The notes below the pieces were generated by a model. That model ran no database searches, was not told the DNA's origin, and saw only the letters and a program-made list of their open reading frames with translations. Position numbers and translations under genes: made by a program. From Serratia sp. DD3 (GTDB taxonomy: Bacteria > Pseudomonadota > Gammaproteobacteria > Enterobacterales > Enterobacteriaceae): a stretch of 64,000 bases of DNA. The stretch lies in assembly GCF_000496755.2 (NCBI RefSeq), contig NZ_AYKS02000016.1, forward strand, positions 124,001-188,000. Reading direction: 5' to 3'. Positions 56,981 through 64,000 of the stretch are shown here, in pieces (position 1 is the first letter of the stretch; the number at the start of each line of letters is the position of its first letter).

Positions 56981-57041
56981 TAGTTTTAGCTATTTTCTGG
57001 TTTTAACTATTTTCTAGTTTTAACTATTTTCTAGTTTTAAC
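56981..57041. repeat. 17-bp tandem repeats upstream of the MFS-like gene
   Basis: Three and a half copies of TAGTTTTAACTATTTTC, two with single changes (56981-56997, 56998-57014, 57015-57031, partial 57032-57041). They lie 47-107 bp before the ATG of the MFS-like gene, in the promoter zone. Confidence 0.9.
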
Positions 57042-57183
57042 AACGACAATAAGCTTATACCAGCTTTTATGCGCTGACTCAAAAATTCGACAGGATCAGC
57101 CCCCACGAAATGATTACCCCACATGGGAGCGCAACATATTGAAAATTAATGATTAAAAATGATGAATTGCTGCTTGGTTTTGA

Positions 57184-58242
57184 TTACCACGTCAGCACTA
57201 ACTGCCGCTCTAATTGAGGGTCGAGCAGAGTGACATGCAAGCCAACCAACCGAACACCACGCCCTTCCCGCCGGCTTTGCCATACCTGATGGGCAACGTT
57301 GAGCAAATCCTCTTTGTTCAACACTGGCCAAACATGCTCTTGGGTTGTTTGTTGAAAATCGTGGAATTTCAGCTTCACCCCCTGCCGGGCAATATGTAGG
57401 TCGGGTTTCACTTTGCGTAAGCGCATTTCAAGCTCAGGGTAAAGTTTCTCGTTGATCAAGGCTTCACACTCTTCCCAGTGATGAATATCTACGGCTAACG
57501 TCCGTTCAACACCGAGTGATTTCCGTAAGCGATCAGGCGAAATTTCGCGATCATCAATACCCTGACAGCGTTCCCATAACACGCGGCCAAATTTACCGAA
57601 GCGTTTTAATAAAGCCGCCAGATCATATCCCTGCACATCCGCACAGGTAATTAAGCCCACTTCTTCCAACCGTTTTGCGGTGACCTTCCCTACACCAGGG
57701 ATCTTACTAAGGGGTAATTGTTGCAAGAATGCCGGGACTTGCGCGGGGGTAATCACATATTGGCCATTAGGTTTATTCAATTCAGAGGCGATCTTGGCCA
57801 AAAATTTGATCGGAGCAATACCCGCAGAGGCGGTTAGTTCAAGTTCATCGGCAATAGCCTGGCGGATCTCTTGAGCAATCAGCGTGGCAGAACCGTGGTG
57901 GTGAGTGCTATGAGTCACATCCAGATAGGCTTCATCCAGAGAAAGGGGTTCAATCAACGACGTATAACGGGAAAAGATATCGCGAATATGCAGAGAGACT
58001 TCTTTGTAAACCGCCATCCGCCCCGGTAGTAATTTCAAATGCGGGCATAACTTCAGTGCCGTTGCCGTCGCCATGGCGCTATGCACACCATAACGGCGCG
58101 CGGGGTAGTTAGCTGTGCTAATCACACCACGCCGATCCGCACTGCCGCCAATCGCCAGCGGAATTTCGCGCAGGCTAGGATCATCGCGCATCTCTACCGC
58201 CGCGAAGAAGCAATCCATATCAACATGAATAATTTTACGCAT
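57184..58242 (-). CDS. dinB: DNA polymerase IV
   Basis: Y-family translesion polymerase induced by DNA damage. The 352 residues (351 in E. coli) contain the catalytic acidic residues in HVDMDCFFA near 8 and SLDEAYLD near 103, the helix-hairpin-helix [12 protein letters not shown] near 183, and the little finger domain from about 240. The C-terminus QLVLTW resembles the beta-clamp-binding tail. The ATG at 58242 follows a GTG one codon earlier and is preceded by GGGGG. A LexA box lies upstream. Confidence 0.96.
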   Translation of the reverse strand: MRKIIHVDMDCFFAAVEMRDDPSLREIPLAIGGSADRRGVISTANYPARRYGVHSAMATATALKLCPHLKLLPGRMAVYKEVSLHIRDIFSRYTSLIEPLSLDEAYLDVTHSTHHHGSATLIAQEIRQAIADELELTASAGIAPIKFLAKIASELNKPNGQYVITPAQVPAFLQQLPLSKIPGVGKVTAKRLEEVGLITCADVQGYDLAALLKRFGKFGRVLWERCQGIDDREISPDRLRKSLGVERTLAVDIHHWEECEALINEKLYPELEMRLRKVKPDLHIARQGVKLKFHDFQQTTQEHVWPVLNKEDLLNVAHQVWQSRREGRGVRLVGLHVTLLDPQLERQLVLTW

Positions 58243-58258
58243 CACGCCCCCAATAACA

Positions 58259-58274
58259 CTGTATAAGTATACAG
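58259..58274 (-). promoter_or_regulatory. LexA (SOS) box of dinB
   Basis: CTGTATAAGTATACAG, a perfect palindrome matching the SOS consensus CTGT-N8-ACAG. It ends 16 bp before the dinB ATG. Confidence 0.92.
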
Positions 58275-58327
58275 CTTGTTATTAAAAGCTCAATCCCCTT
58301 GTTTTACCGCTTGGACAGGTAAAATAA

Positions 58328-58347
58328 GGGTGCTGTAAACAGCACCC
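58328..58347 (-). terminator. Terminator of the nqr operon
   Basis: 9-bp perfect stem GGGTGCTGT / ACAGCACCC with a 2-nt loop, followed on the minus strand by TTATTTT. It lies 30 bp after the nqrM stop. Confidence 0.85.
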
Positions 58348-58376
58348 CTAATTCTTATTTCACAAGATCCGGTCTT

Positions 58377-58604
58377 TTACAGGATCCGATGTTTTTCCAA
58401 CTGTTCACGTCGTTTTGCTTCTTTTGCCAGCCGTTTTTTACGGGCATCACAAGGCTCTGGGCAATCACAGACCTTTTCTATCCCCAACGCCGTTATGCCA
58501 CCACAACTGCCCTGCAAGGCGCGGCGCCGGAAAACATAACCCAACGACATGCCCCCAACCACCAACAGGAACAGCACAAAGGATACAGCGAATGTCATCA
58601 GCAT
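58377..58604 (-). CDS. nqrM: NQR maturation protein NqrM
   Basis: Small membrane protein (75 residues, DUF539) needed to deliver iron to the NqrD/E iron centre of Na+-NQR. It has one N-terminal transmembrane helix (FAVSFVLFLLVVGGMSLGYVF) and four conserved Cys in GSCGG, KVCDCP and EPCD. GAGG precedes the first ATG. It is the last gene of the operon, 7 bp after apbE. Confidence 0.94.
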   Translation of the reverse strand: MLMTFAVSFVLFLLVVGGMSLGYVFRRRALQGSCGGITALGIEKVCDCPEPCDARKKRLAKEAKRREQLEKHRIL

Positions 58605-58611
58605 AATCGCC

Positions 58612-59628
58612 TCACGAACCTGACTTCAGATAAGGCTTAAAGGCATCGGAGTAGTGTTCTTCAAACCCTTTATCTGTTTTGACTATCATAAATACCGGGA
58701 TACCCAACAGATTCGCCAATGCTAATCCTCGTTCTGGCCCCAGTACATTCAACCCAGTGGCAAGTCCGTCTGCTGTCATGCATGATGGACTGAGTACCGA
58801 AACTGAAACCAGATTATGGTTGATCGGTTTGCCGGTAAGCGGGTCAATAGTATGAGAATAGCGCACACCGTCTTTTTCGAAATAATTACGGTAATCACCT
58901 GATGTCGCGATCGACATCTCGCCCGGCTCAATCACCAAATGTGCCGTTTGCTCTACACCCGCGGTTGGCCGCTCAATAGCGATACGCCATGCCTTGTTTT
59001 CACCATTGTGGCCACGAGTACGAACTTCCCCGCCAATATCCACCATATAGTTTTCAACATGTTGTGATTGCAGATACTCTACTACCACATCGACACCATA
59101 ACCTTTGGCGATGGCAGAGAGATCAACATACAGTTCCGGAATACGCTTCACCAGCGCATTGCCTTCTACCGCAAGATGCTCGCTCCCTGTCCAGCTACGG
59201 CGTAACGCCAACTGTTCATCGCTTGGCACTTTATCTGGACGCCCCTCAGGGCCAAAACCCCAGAGGTTGACCAACGGCCCCACTGTCACATCCATGGCAC
59301 CTTCAGTGACATGGTTAAGGCGCAATGCCTCCAATACCACTTTGGCAGTTGCAGCAGAGACCGGGAAAGGTTTGTTGATTTCGCGGCTGCGGTTAAAACG
59401 GCTCAACTCGGAATCTGGCCGGTAGGTCGACATCTGTTGATTCACCAGCTCCAACTGTTGGTCGATCCCTTGTTGTAACTTTTCTGCAGAAGGTGTTCCA
59501 TCACCAGGAATATAGCGGACTGAGTAATAGGTCCCCATGGTTTTACCATCGAGATTTTCTTGCTTTGGCCCGCAAGCTGTTAACAAAAATGCGGCGCCAA
59601 GCGCCGCTAAAGTGATGAAAAATTTCAT
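58612..59628 (-). CDS. apbE: FAD:protein FMN transferase
   Basis: Periplasmic lipoprotein that attaches FMN to threonines of NqrB and NqrC. The 338 residues begin with a lipoprotein signal (LLTAC near 15-19). Conserved blocks are GKTMGTYYSVRY, SELSRFNRS, YVDLSAIAKGYGVD near 167, VDIGGEVRTRG near 193, and the metal-binding YSHTIDPLTGKPI near 260. It follows nqrF by 23 bp, the typical arrangement. Confidence 0.96.
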   Translation of the reverse strand: MKFFITLAALGAAFLLTACGPKQENLDGKTMGTYYSVRYIPGDGTPSAEKLQQGIDQQLELVNQQMSTYRPDSELSRFNRSREINKPFPVSAATAKVVLEALRLNHVTEGAMDVTVGPLVNLWGFGPEGRPDKVPSDEQLALRRSWTGSEHLAVEGNALVKRIPELYVDLSAIAKGYGVDVVVEYLQSQHVENYMVDIGGEVRTRGHNGENKAWRIAIERPTAGVEQTAHLVIEPGEMSIATSGDYRNYFEKDGVRYSHTIDPLTGKPINHNLVSVSVLSPSCMTADGLATGLNVLGPERGLALANLLGIPVFMIVKTDKGFEEHYSDAFKPYLKSGS

Positions 59629-59651
59629 TCTGGTGTCACCAACTACAAAAA

Positions 59652-60875
59652 TTAACCGCCAAAATCATCAAGCATGATGTTTTCATCTTCAACACCGAGA
59701 TCTTTCAACATTTTGATCACTGCTGCGTTCATCATCGGTGGTCCACACATATAGAACTCGCAATCTTCCGGTGCGGGGTGGTTTTTCAGATAATTTTCCA
59801 GCAAGACGTTATGAATAAAGCCGGTATAGCCAGTCCAATTATCTTCCGGTAGTGGATCAGAAAGCGCCACATTCCAGGTAAAATTCTCATTCTCTTCTTG
59901 CAGACGATTGAAGTCATCCTGATAGAACATTTCACGTAGCGAACGAGCACCATACCAGAAACTCATTTTACGCTTGGATTTCAGGCGTCTCAGCTGATCG
60001 AAAATATGCGAGCGCATCGGTGCCATACCGGCCCCACCACCGATAAACACCATTTCAGCATCGGTCTCTTTGGCATAGAATTCACCGAATGGCCCAGAAA
60101 TCGTCACCTTATCCCCCGCTTTCAGCGACCAGATATAAGACGACATAATACCCGGAGGGGCATCTGGACTATTCGGCGGTGGCGGTGCAATACGCACATT
60201 CAGCATAATGATGCCTTTCTCATCCGGGTAGTTTGCCATCGAATAGGCACGCACCGAATGCTCTTTGACCACCGAACGGAAGCGGAACAGATTGAATTTA
60301 TCCCAATCTTCACGGTATTCCTGCGGCACATCAAAATCCGCATAATCCACTTCATGCGCTGGTGCTTCAATCTGGATATAACCACCAGCACGGAAAGGCA
60401 CATCCTCGCCATCAGGAATTTGCAGTTTCAACTCTTTGATAAAGGTTGCTTTGTTATCATTAGAGATAACTTCACAGTCCCATTTCTTCACGCCGAAAAT
60501 CTCTTCCGGCAATTCGATTTTCATGCTCTGCTTCACGTTGACCTGGCAGGCCAAACGGCAGCCCTCTTTGGCTTCACGCTTGGTGATATGGGAAAGTTCG
60601 GTCGGCAGAATATCACCGCCCCCCTCACTAATCACCACCCGGCACTGTCCACAGGAACCGCCGCCACCACAAGCCGAGGAGACAAAAACCCCTTGGCTGG
60701 ATAGCATATTGAGCAGCTTATCCCCTGCCGGAGCAGTAAAGCTTTTATCTTTATCACCATTCACTTCAATAGTGATATCACCGGTATTCACTAACTTGGA
60801 TTTTGCAAACAGGATCAGTAACGCCAGCACCATAACGATGCCGGTAAACATGAACACGCCTAATATAATTTCCAT
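59652..60875 (-). CDS. nqrF: Na+-NQR subunit F
   Basis: NADH-oxidising subunit of the sodium-translocating NADH:quinone reductase. The 407 residues have an N-terminal membrane helix, a [2Fe-2S] domain (Cys in [11 protein letters not shown] near 70-79 and CRLAC near 111), an FAD domain with RAYSMANYP near 210, and an NADH domain with [13 protein letters not shown] near 273 and the C-terminal [15 protein letters not shown] precedes the ATG. Confidence 0.97.
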   Translation of the reverse strand: MEIILGVFMFTGIVMVLALLILFAKSKLVNTGDITIEVNGDKDKSFTAPAGDKLLNMLSSQGVFVSSACGGGGSCGQCRVVISEGGGDILPTELSHITKREAKEGCRLACQVNVKQSMKIELPEEIFGVKKWDCEVISNDNKATFIKELKLQIPDGEDVPFRAGGYIQIEAPAHEVDYADFDVPQEYREDWDKFNLFRFRSVVKEHSVRAYSMANYPDEKGIIMLNVRIAPPPPNSPDAPPGIMSSYIWSLKAGDKVTISGPFGEFYAKETDAEMVFIGGGAGMAPMRSHIFDQLRRLKSKRKMSFWYGARSLREMFYQDDFNRLQEENENFTWNVALSDPLPEDNWTGYTGFIHNVLLENYLKNHPAPEDCEFYMCGPPMMNAAVIKMLKDLGVEDENIMLDDFGG

Positions 60876-60890
60876 AAATACTTCCTGCCT

Positions 60891-61487
60891 TTACAACTGA
60901 ACGCCGGCAAATGACATGAATCCCAGTGCCATTAATCCAGTGGTAATAAAGGTAATGCCCAAACCACGCAGCCCGGCAGGCACATTCGAATACTTCATTT
61001 TTTCGCGGATCCCTGCCAGAGCAACAATCGCCAGCATCCAACCGATTCCAGAACCAATGCCGTAAACCACCGACTCCGCAAAGTTGTAATCGCGCTGTAC
61101 CATAAATGACACACCACCGAAGATCGCACAGTTCACCGTAATCAATGGCAGGAAAATGCCCAAGGCGTTGTATAAGGCAGGGAAGAAACGATCAAGGATC
61201 ATCTCCAGGATCTGAACCAGAGCGGCGATCACCCCAATGAAGACAATGAAATTGAGGAAACTCAAATCCACCCCTTCCACCAGCGCACCATCACGCAGGA
61301 TCAGGTTAAAAACCAGATTATTGACCGGTACCGCAATACCCAGTACTACCGTTACGGCAATGCCTAAACCAAAGGAGGTGGAGACCTTTTTCGACACGGC
61401 AAGGAAAGTACACATGCCAAGGAAAAAGGCCAATGCCATGTTCTCAACAAACACCGCACGAACAAGCAGACTAATATAATGTTCCAT
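60891..61487 (-). CDS. nqrE: Na+-NQR subunit E
   Basis: Integral membrane subunit of 198 residues with six helices. It begins [32 protein letters not shown] with the conserved Cys in GMCTF; a second Cys lies in [10 protein letters not shown]. These are two of the four ligands of the shared NqrD/E iron centre. It is 6 bp from nqrD. Confidence 0.97.
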   Translation of the reverse strand: MEHYISLLVRAVFVENMALAFFLGMCTFLAVSKKVSTSFGLGIAVTVVLGIAVPVNNLVFNLILRDGALVEGVDLSFLNFIVFIGVIAALVQILEMILDRFFPALYNALGIFLPLITVNCAIFGGVSFMVQRDYNFAESVVYGIGSGIGWMLAIVALAGIREKMKYSNVPAGLRGLGITFITTGLMALGFMSFAGVQL

Positions 61488-61493
61488 CAGCGG

Positions 61494-62123
61494 TTACTCC
61501 TTTTCTATCTGCGCTGGTCGCAAGGTACGAATACCCCAGATCAGCAGGCCGATGATAAAGAATGCACTGGGTGCCAGTAAGAACAAACCATTTGGCTGAT
61601 ACCAACCGCCATTTTGTATCGTCACAAATATCGGTATATCAAACAGGTTGCCCGAACCAATTAATTCACGCAAAAAGCCCACCAGAATGAGGATCACACC
61701 ATAACCAAGCCCGTTACCGATCCCATCCATAAAGCTTTCTAATGGTGGAGATTTCATGGCATAGGCTTCAGCACGCCCCATGACAATACAGTTAGTAATA
61801 ATCAAACCAACAAATACTGACAGTTGTTTAGATATCTCATAGGCATAAGTCCGCAAAAACTGATCAACCACAATCACCAACGAAGCAATGATGGTCATCT
61901 GCACAATGATCCGTACACTATTAGGAATATGATGGCGTATCAGTGAGATAAACAAAGAAGAAAATGCAGTCACTACTGTGAGCGCCAACGTCATCACCAA
62001 TGCAGTTTCCAACTTAGTGGTTACCGCAAGCGCTGAGCATACGCCAAGGATCTGCAAAGCAATGGGGTTATTATCTAACAGCGGTTCAAGTAAAACCCGC
62101 TTAATCTCTTTGGAATCAGCCAT
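61494..62123 (-). CDS. nqrD: Na+-NQR subunit D
   Basis: Integral membrane subunit of 209 residues with six helices, homologous to NqrE. The conserved Cys residues lie in [10 protein letters not shown] near 29 and [11 protein letters not shown] near 112. The start overlaps the nqrC stop by 8 bp. Confidence 0.97.
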   Translation of the reverse strand: MADSKEIKRVLLEPLLDNNPIALQILGVCSALAVTTKLETALVMTLALTVVTAFSSLFISLIRHHIPNSVRIIVQMTIIASLVIVVDQFLRTYAYEISKQLSVFVGLIITNCIVMGRAEAYAMKSPPLESFMDGIGNGLGYGVILILVGFLRELIGSGNLFDIPIFVTIQNGGWYQPNGLFLLAPSAFFIIGLLIWGIRTLRPAQIEKE

Positions 62124-62910
62124 TTTTCAGCGCTCCCTCTCGAACTCTTTGCAAGAATGGGCCAAAACCGTGTTCACCCAACCAGAAATTAAACGTATTT
62201 TGCACAGCATTAGAGGTCAGAGTTGCACCAGATAGGCCATCGACACCATGTATATCACCTGGGCGCGCCCCACCTTTAACAATGCGAATTGCTGGTGTTC
62301 CGTTCTCATCAAATAACTGCTTGCCTATCCATTGAGCTCGCCAAGCAGGATTCTGTATCTCCCCACCTAACCCCGGCGTTTCCCCATGCCGGTAAAAACT
62401 CAAGCCTCTAACCGTATTGCCATCAGCATCCAATGCAACAAAGGCGTACATCATCGCCCACACACCAGAGCCATTGACGGGTAATATAATATTACTCACT
62501 TTCCCAGCATCATCACGAACCAGATAGATTTCCACCTGGTTGCTACGGCGTCGAATACCTGCAATATCATCACTAGCAGGTAACGTGATGCTCTTGGTAT
62601 CACTACGTAATGCGGCTACCAGATCAAATTTACTATTATCTCCAGGTACAAATTCACCGCTATTCAGATCCAGCAAGCGTGTTTCAATATATTTAGCAAA
62701 GGTCTCTCTAACTTGTTTACTGGGCATACGCGGCGTCATAAGCCCTGCAACATCAAGAATATTGCGCTGCTTATCCAGCAATACCTGCACTTGCTGTTGC
62801 TCTCGCAGACTCACTGCTGAGCCCGCTACTACTACTGAACACACCAGACAGAGTAAAAACACTACCAGTAGCGTTTTACGCATACTGTCATTTTTAGATT
62901 CATTCGCCAC
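62116..62910 (-). CDS. nqrC: Na+-NQR subunit C
   Basis: Membrane-anchored periplasmic subunit with covalent FMN. The protein has 264 residues. One N-terminal helix ([20 protein letters not shown]) is followed by the FMN domain, and the FMN-attachment Thr lies in [11 protein letters not shown] near 222. The start is taken as the GTG at 62910 because GGAG lies 8 nt upstream and the protein then begins [13 protein letters not shown], as in relatives. It overlaps the nqrB stop by 11 bp. Confidence 0.94.
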   Translation of the reverse strand: MANESKNDSMRKTLLVVFLLCLVCSVVVAGSAVSLREQQQVQVLLDKQRNILDVAGLMTPRMPSKQVRETFAKYIETRLLDLNSGEFVPGDNSKFDLVAALRSDTKSITLPASDDIAGIRRRSNQVEIYLVRDDAGKVSNIILPVNGSGVWAMMYAFVALDADGNTVRGLSFYRHGETPGLGGEIQNPAWRAQWIGKQLFDENGTPAIRIVKGGARPGDIHGVDGLSGATLTSNAVQNTFNFWLGEHGFGPFLQRVREGALKNG

Positions 62911-64000
62911 GGGCTTTTCTCCGCTTGATGTTGGCCTGCACCACCAGATAGTCAAACAGCGGTGCGAACAAGTTGGCGAACAGGATCGCCAGCATCATGC
63001 CTTCAGGATAGGCTGGGTTTACCACTCTAATCAGCACACACATCGAGCCAATCAAAATGCCGTACCACCATTTCCCCTTGTTAGTAAACGAGGCGGAAAC
63101 CGGGTCAGTAGCCATAAAGATCATGCCGAAAGCAAAGCCCCCTAGCACCAGGTGCCAATACCATTGCATGGCAAACATCGGGTTGGTGGTTGAACCGATA
63201 GCATTCAACAGTGAAGCGGTGGCAATCATACCAATCATTACGCCAGCCACGATGCGCCAGGAAGCAACGCGACCAAACAGAATAATCGCGCCACCAATCA
63301 GGATCATCAATGTAGAGACTTCACCAATCGAGCCAGGAATATTACCGATAAATGCGTCCATCCAACTGATGGATTGGCCGGTAATCTCATTGGTCAGGCT
63401 ATGCATCCCCCCCACATTCCACTGTGCCAACGGTGTCGCGCCAGAGAAACCATCAGCCGACACCCACACCATGTCACCGGAAATCTGCGCCGGGTAAGCA
63501 AAGAAGAGAAAAGCACGCCCCGCCAATGCCGGGTTAAGGAAATTACGCCCGGTACCACCAAAAATTTCCTTGGCAATGACCACGCCAAAAGTGATACCTA
63601 ACGCTGCCTGCCAGAGAGGTAGGGTTGGTGGGACAATCAAGGCAAACAGAATGGAAGTAACGAAGAACCCTTCGTTGATTTCATGTTTGCGTACCACCGC
63701 AAACACCACTTCCCAGAAACCGCCCACCAGAAAGACCACAGCATAAATTGGCACAAAATAGGTCGCTCCCAACACCATTTTGCTGAGCCACCCAGCGTCG
63801 GCATCCAGTGAAGCCCCCAGGGTTTGCGCCAACCAATAATGCCAGTCACCTGCCAACACCTGTTGTAGCTGTTCGCCGCTGTATAGGTGGTGCAATGCAG
63901 GAATTGCCTGCTGACCAACGTTATACATGCCCCAAAACATCGCGGGGAATACGGCTAACCACACCAGGATCATCATACGTTTGAGATCAATGGCATCACG
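62900..64000 (-). CDS. nqrB: Na+-NQR subunit B (5' part outside the window)
   Basis: Large membrane subunit with covalent FMN and the quinone site. The visible 366 residues lack roughly the first 45-50 of the usual 412-415: the frame is open to the window edge ([19 protein letters not shown]), so the ATG at 63976 is internal. The FMN-Thr lies in [12 protein letters not shown]. Other marks are [24 protein letters not shown] and [17 protein letters not shown]. nqrA would lie further upstream. Confidence 0.95.
   Translation of the reverse strand, partial: RDAIDLKRMMILVWLAVFPAMFWGMYNVGQQAIPALHHLYSGEQLQQVLAGDWHYWLAQTLGASLDADAGWLSKMVLGATYFVPIYAVVFLVGGFWEVVFAVVRKHEINEGFFVTSILFALIVPPTLPLWQAALGITFGVVIAKEIFGGTGRNFLNPALAGRAFLFFAYPAQISGDMVWVSADGFSGATPLAQWNVGGMHSLTNEITGQSISWMDAFIGNIPGSIGEVSTLMILIGGAIILFGRVASWRIVAGVMIGMIATASLLNAIGSTTNPMFAMQWYWHLVLGGFAFGMIFMATDPVSASFTNKGKWWYGILIGSMCVLIRVVNPAYPEGMMLAILFANLFAPLFDYLVVQANIKRRKARGE

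Noticed and set aside
56981..57041. Possible CRISPR-like array
   Set aside because: Units are directly adjacent without spacers and only 17 bp long; no cas genes in the window.
60006..60704. 232-codon plus-strand frame opposite nqrF
   Set aside because: Antisense to a well-conserved subunit; no recognisable domain.

Overview
This is a 64 kb chromosomal stretch from an enterobacterium. The gene order malZ-proY-brnQ-phoR-phoB / sbcDC / mak / rdgC / aroL and proA-proB-crl-frsA-gpt-pepD-dinB follows E. coli. The Na+-translocating NQR operon with apbE and nqrM, together with ERIC-like palindromic repeats, points to a Yersiniaceae-like genus (Serratia or Yersinia relatives). The genus is inferred from context and has not been proven.

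Layout. 1-13 kb: 3' end of ggt, then the maltodextrin/proline/branched-chain amino acid/phosphate block and divergent sbcDC. 13-22 kb: a lone LicT/BglG antiterminator behind its own RNA antiterminator-terminator, then mak, rdgC, ppnP, aroL, a DUF333 lipoprotein, pagP and the divergent murQP/murR system for N-acetylmuramic acid. 22-25 kb: a STAS protein and a hexapeptide sugar nucleotidyltransferase facing a lone glgC. 25-36 kb: a complete N-acetylgalactosamine module (agaR; agaZVWEFA; agaS-kbaY) with a secreted clan-D-like glycosidase as its last gene. Periplasmic hydrolysis, PTS uptake, deacetylation, deamination/isomerisation and aldol cleavage would form one route under AgaR. 

36-46 kb: lpxP and then accessory DNA ending at tRNA-Thr(CGT) (thrW). 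It holds a yafN antitoxin with a broken yafO toxin, a HbpS/GlcG-like secreted protein, an IS3 OrfA stub, and a LysR regulator divergent from ycaC. These are followed by an unrecognised repetitive beta-helix-like protein, a double-CDGSH iron-sulfur protein and three tandem secreted NTF2-like paralogues with one strong terminator. A phage-integrase C-terminal stub next to thrW suggests a decayed island. 46-53 kb: proA, proB, crl, frsA, gpt and pepD. 53-57 kb: a second accessory patch (secreted alpha/beta hydrolase, membrane AraC regulator, decayed fragments including an IS1-like transposase piece, an unknown MFS-like protein). Part of it is bounded by a 29-bp direct repeat that contains the pepD terminator. 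57-64 kb: SOS-controlled dinB, then nqrM, apbE, nqrF, E, D, C and the visible part of nqrB.

The best candidates for undescribed biology are the ycaC / beta-helix / CDGSH / triple NTF2 cluster, the glycosidase coupled to the aga pathway, the lone LicT switch, and the STAS-nucleotidyltransferase-glgC locus. Functional calls rest on recognised protein families and visible motifs; no database search was run.
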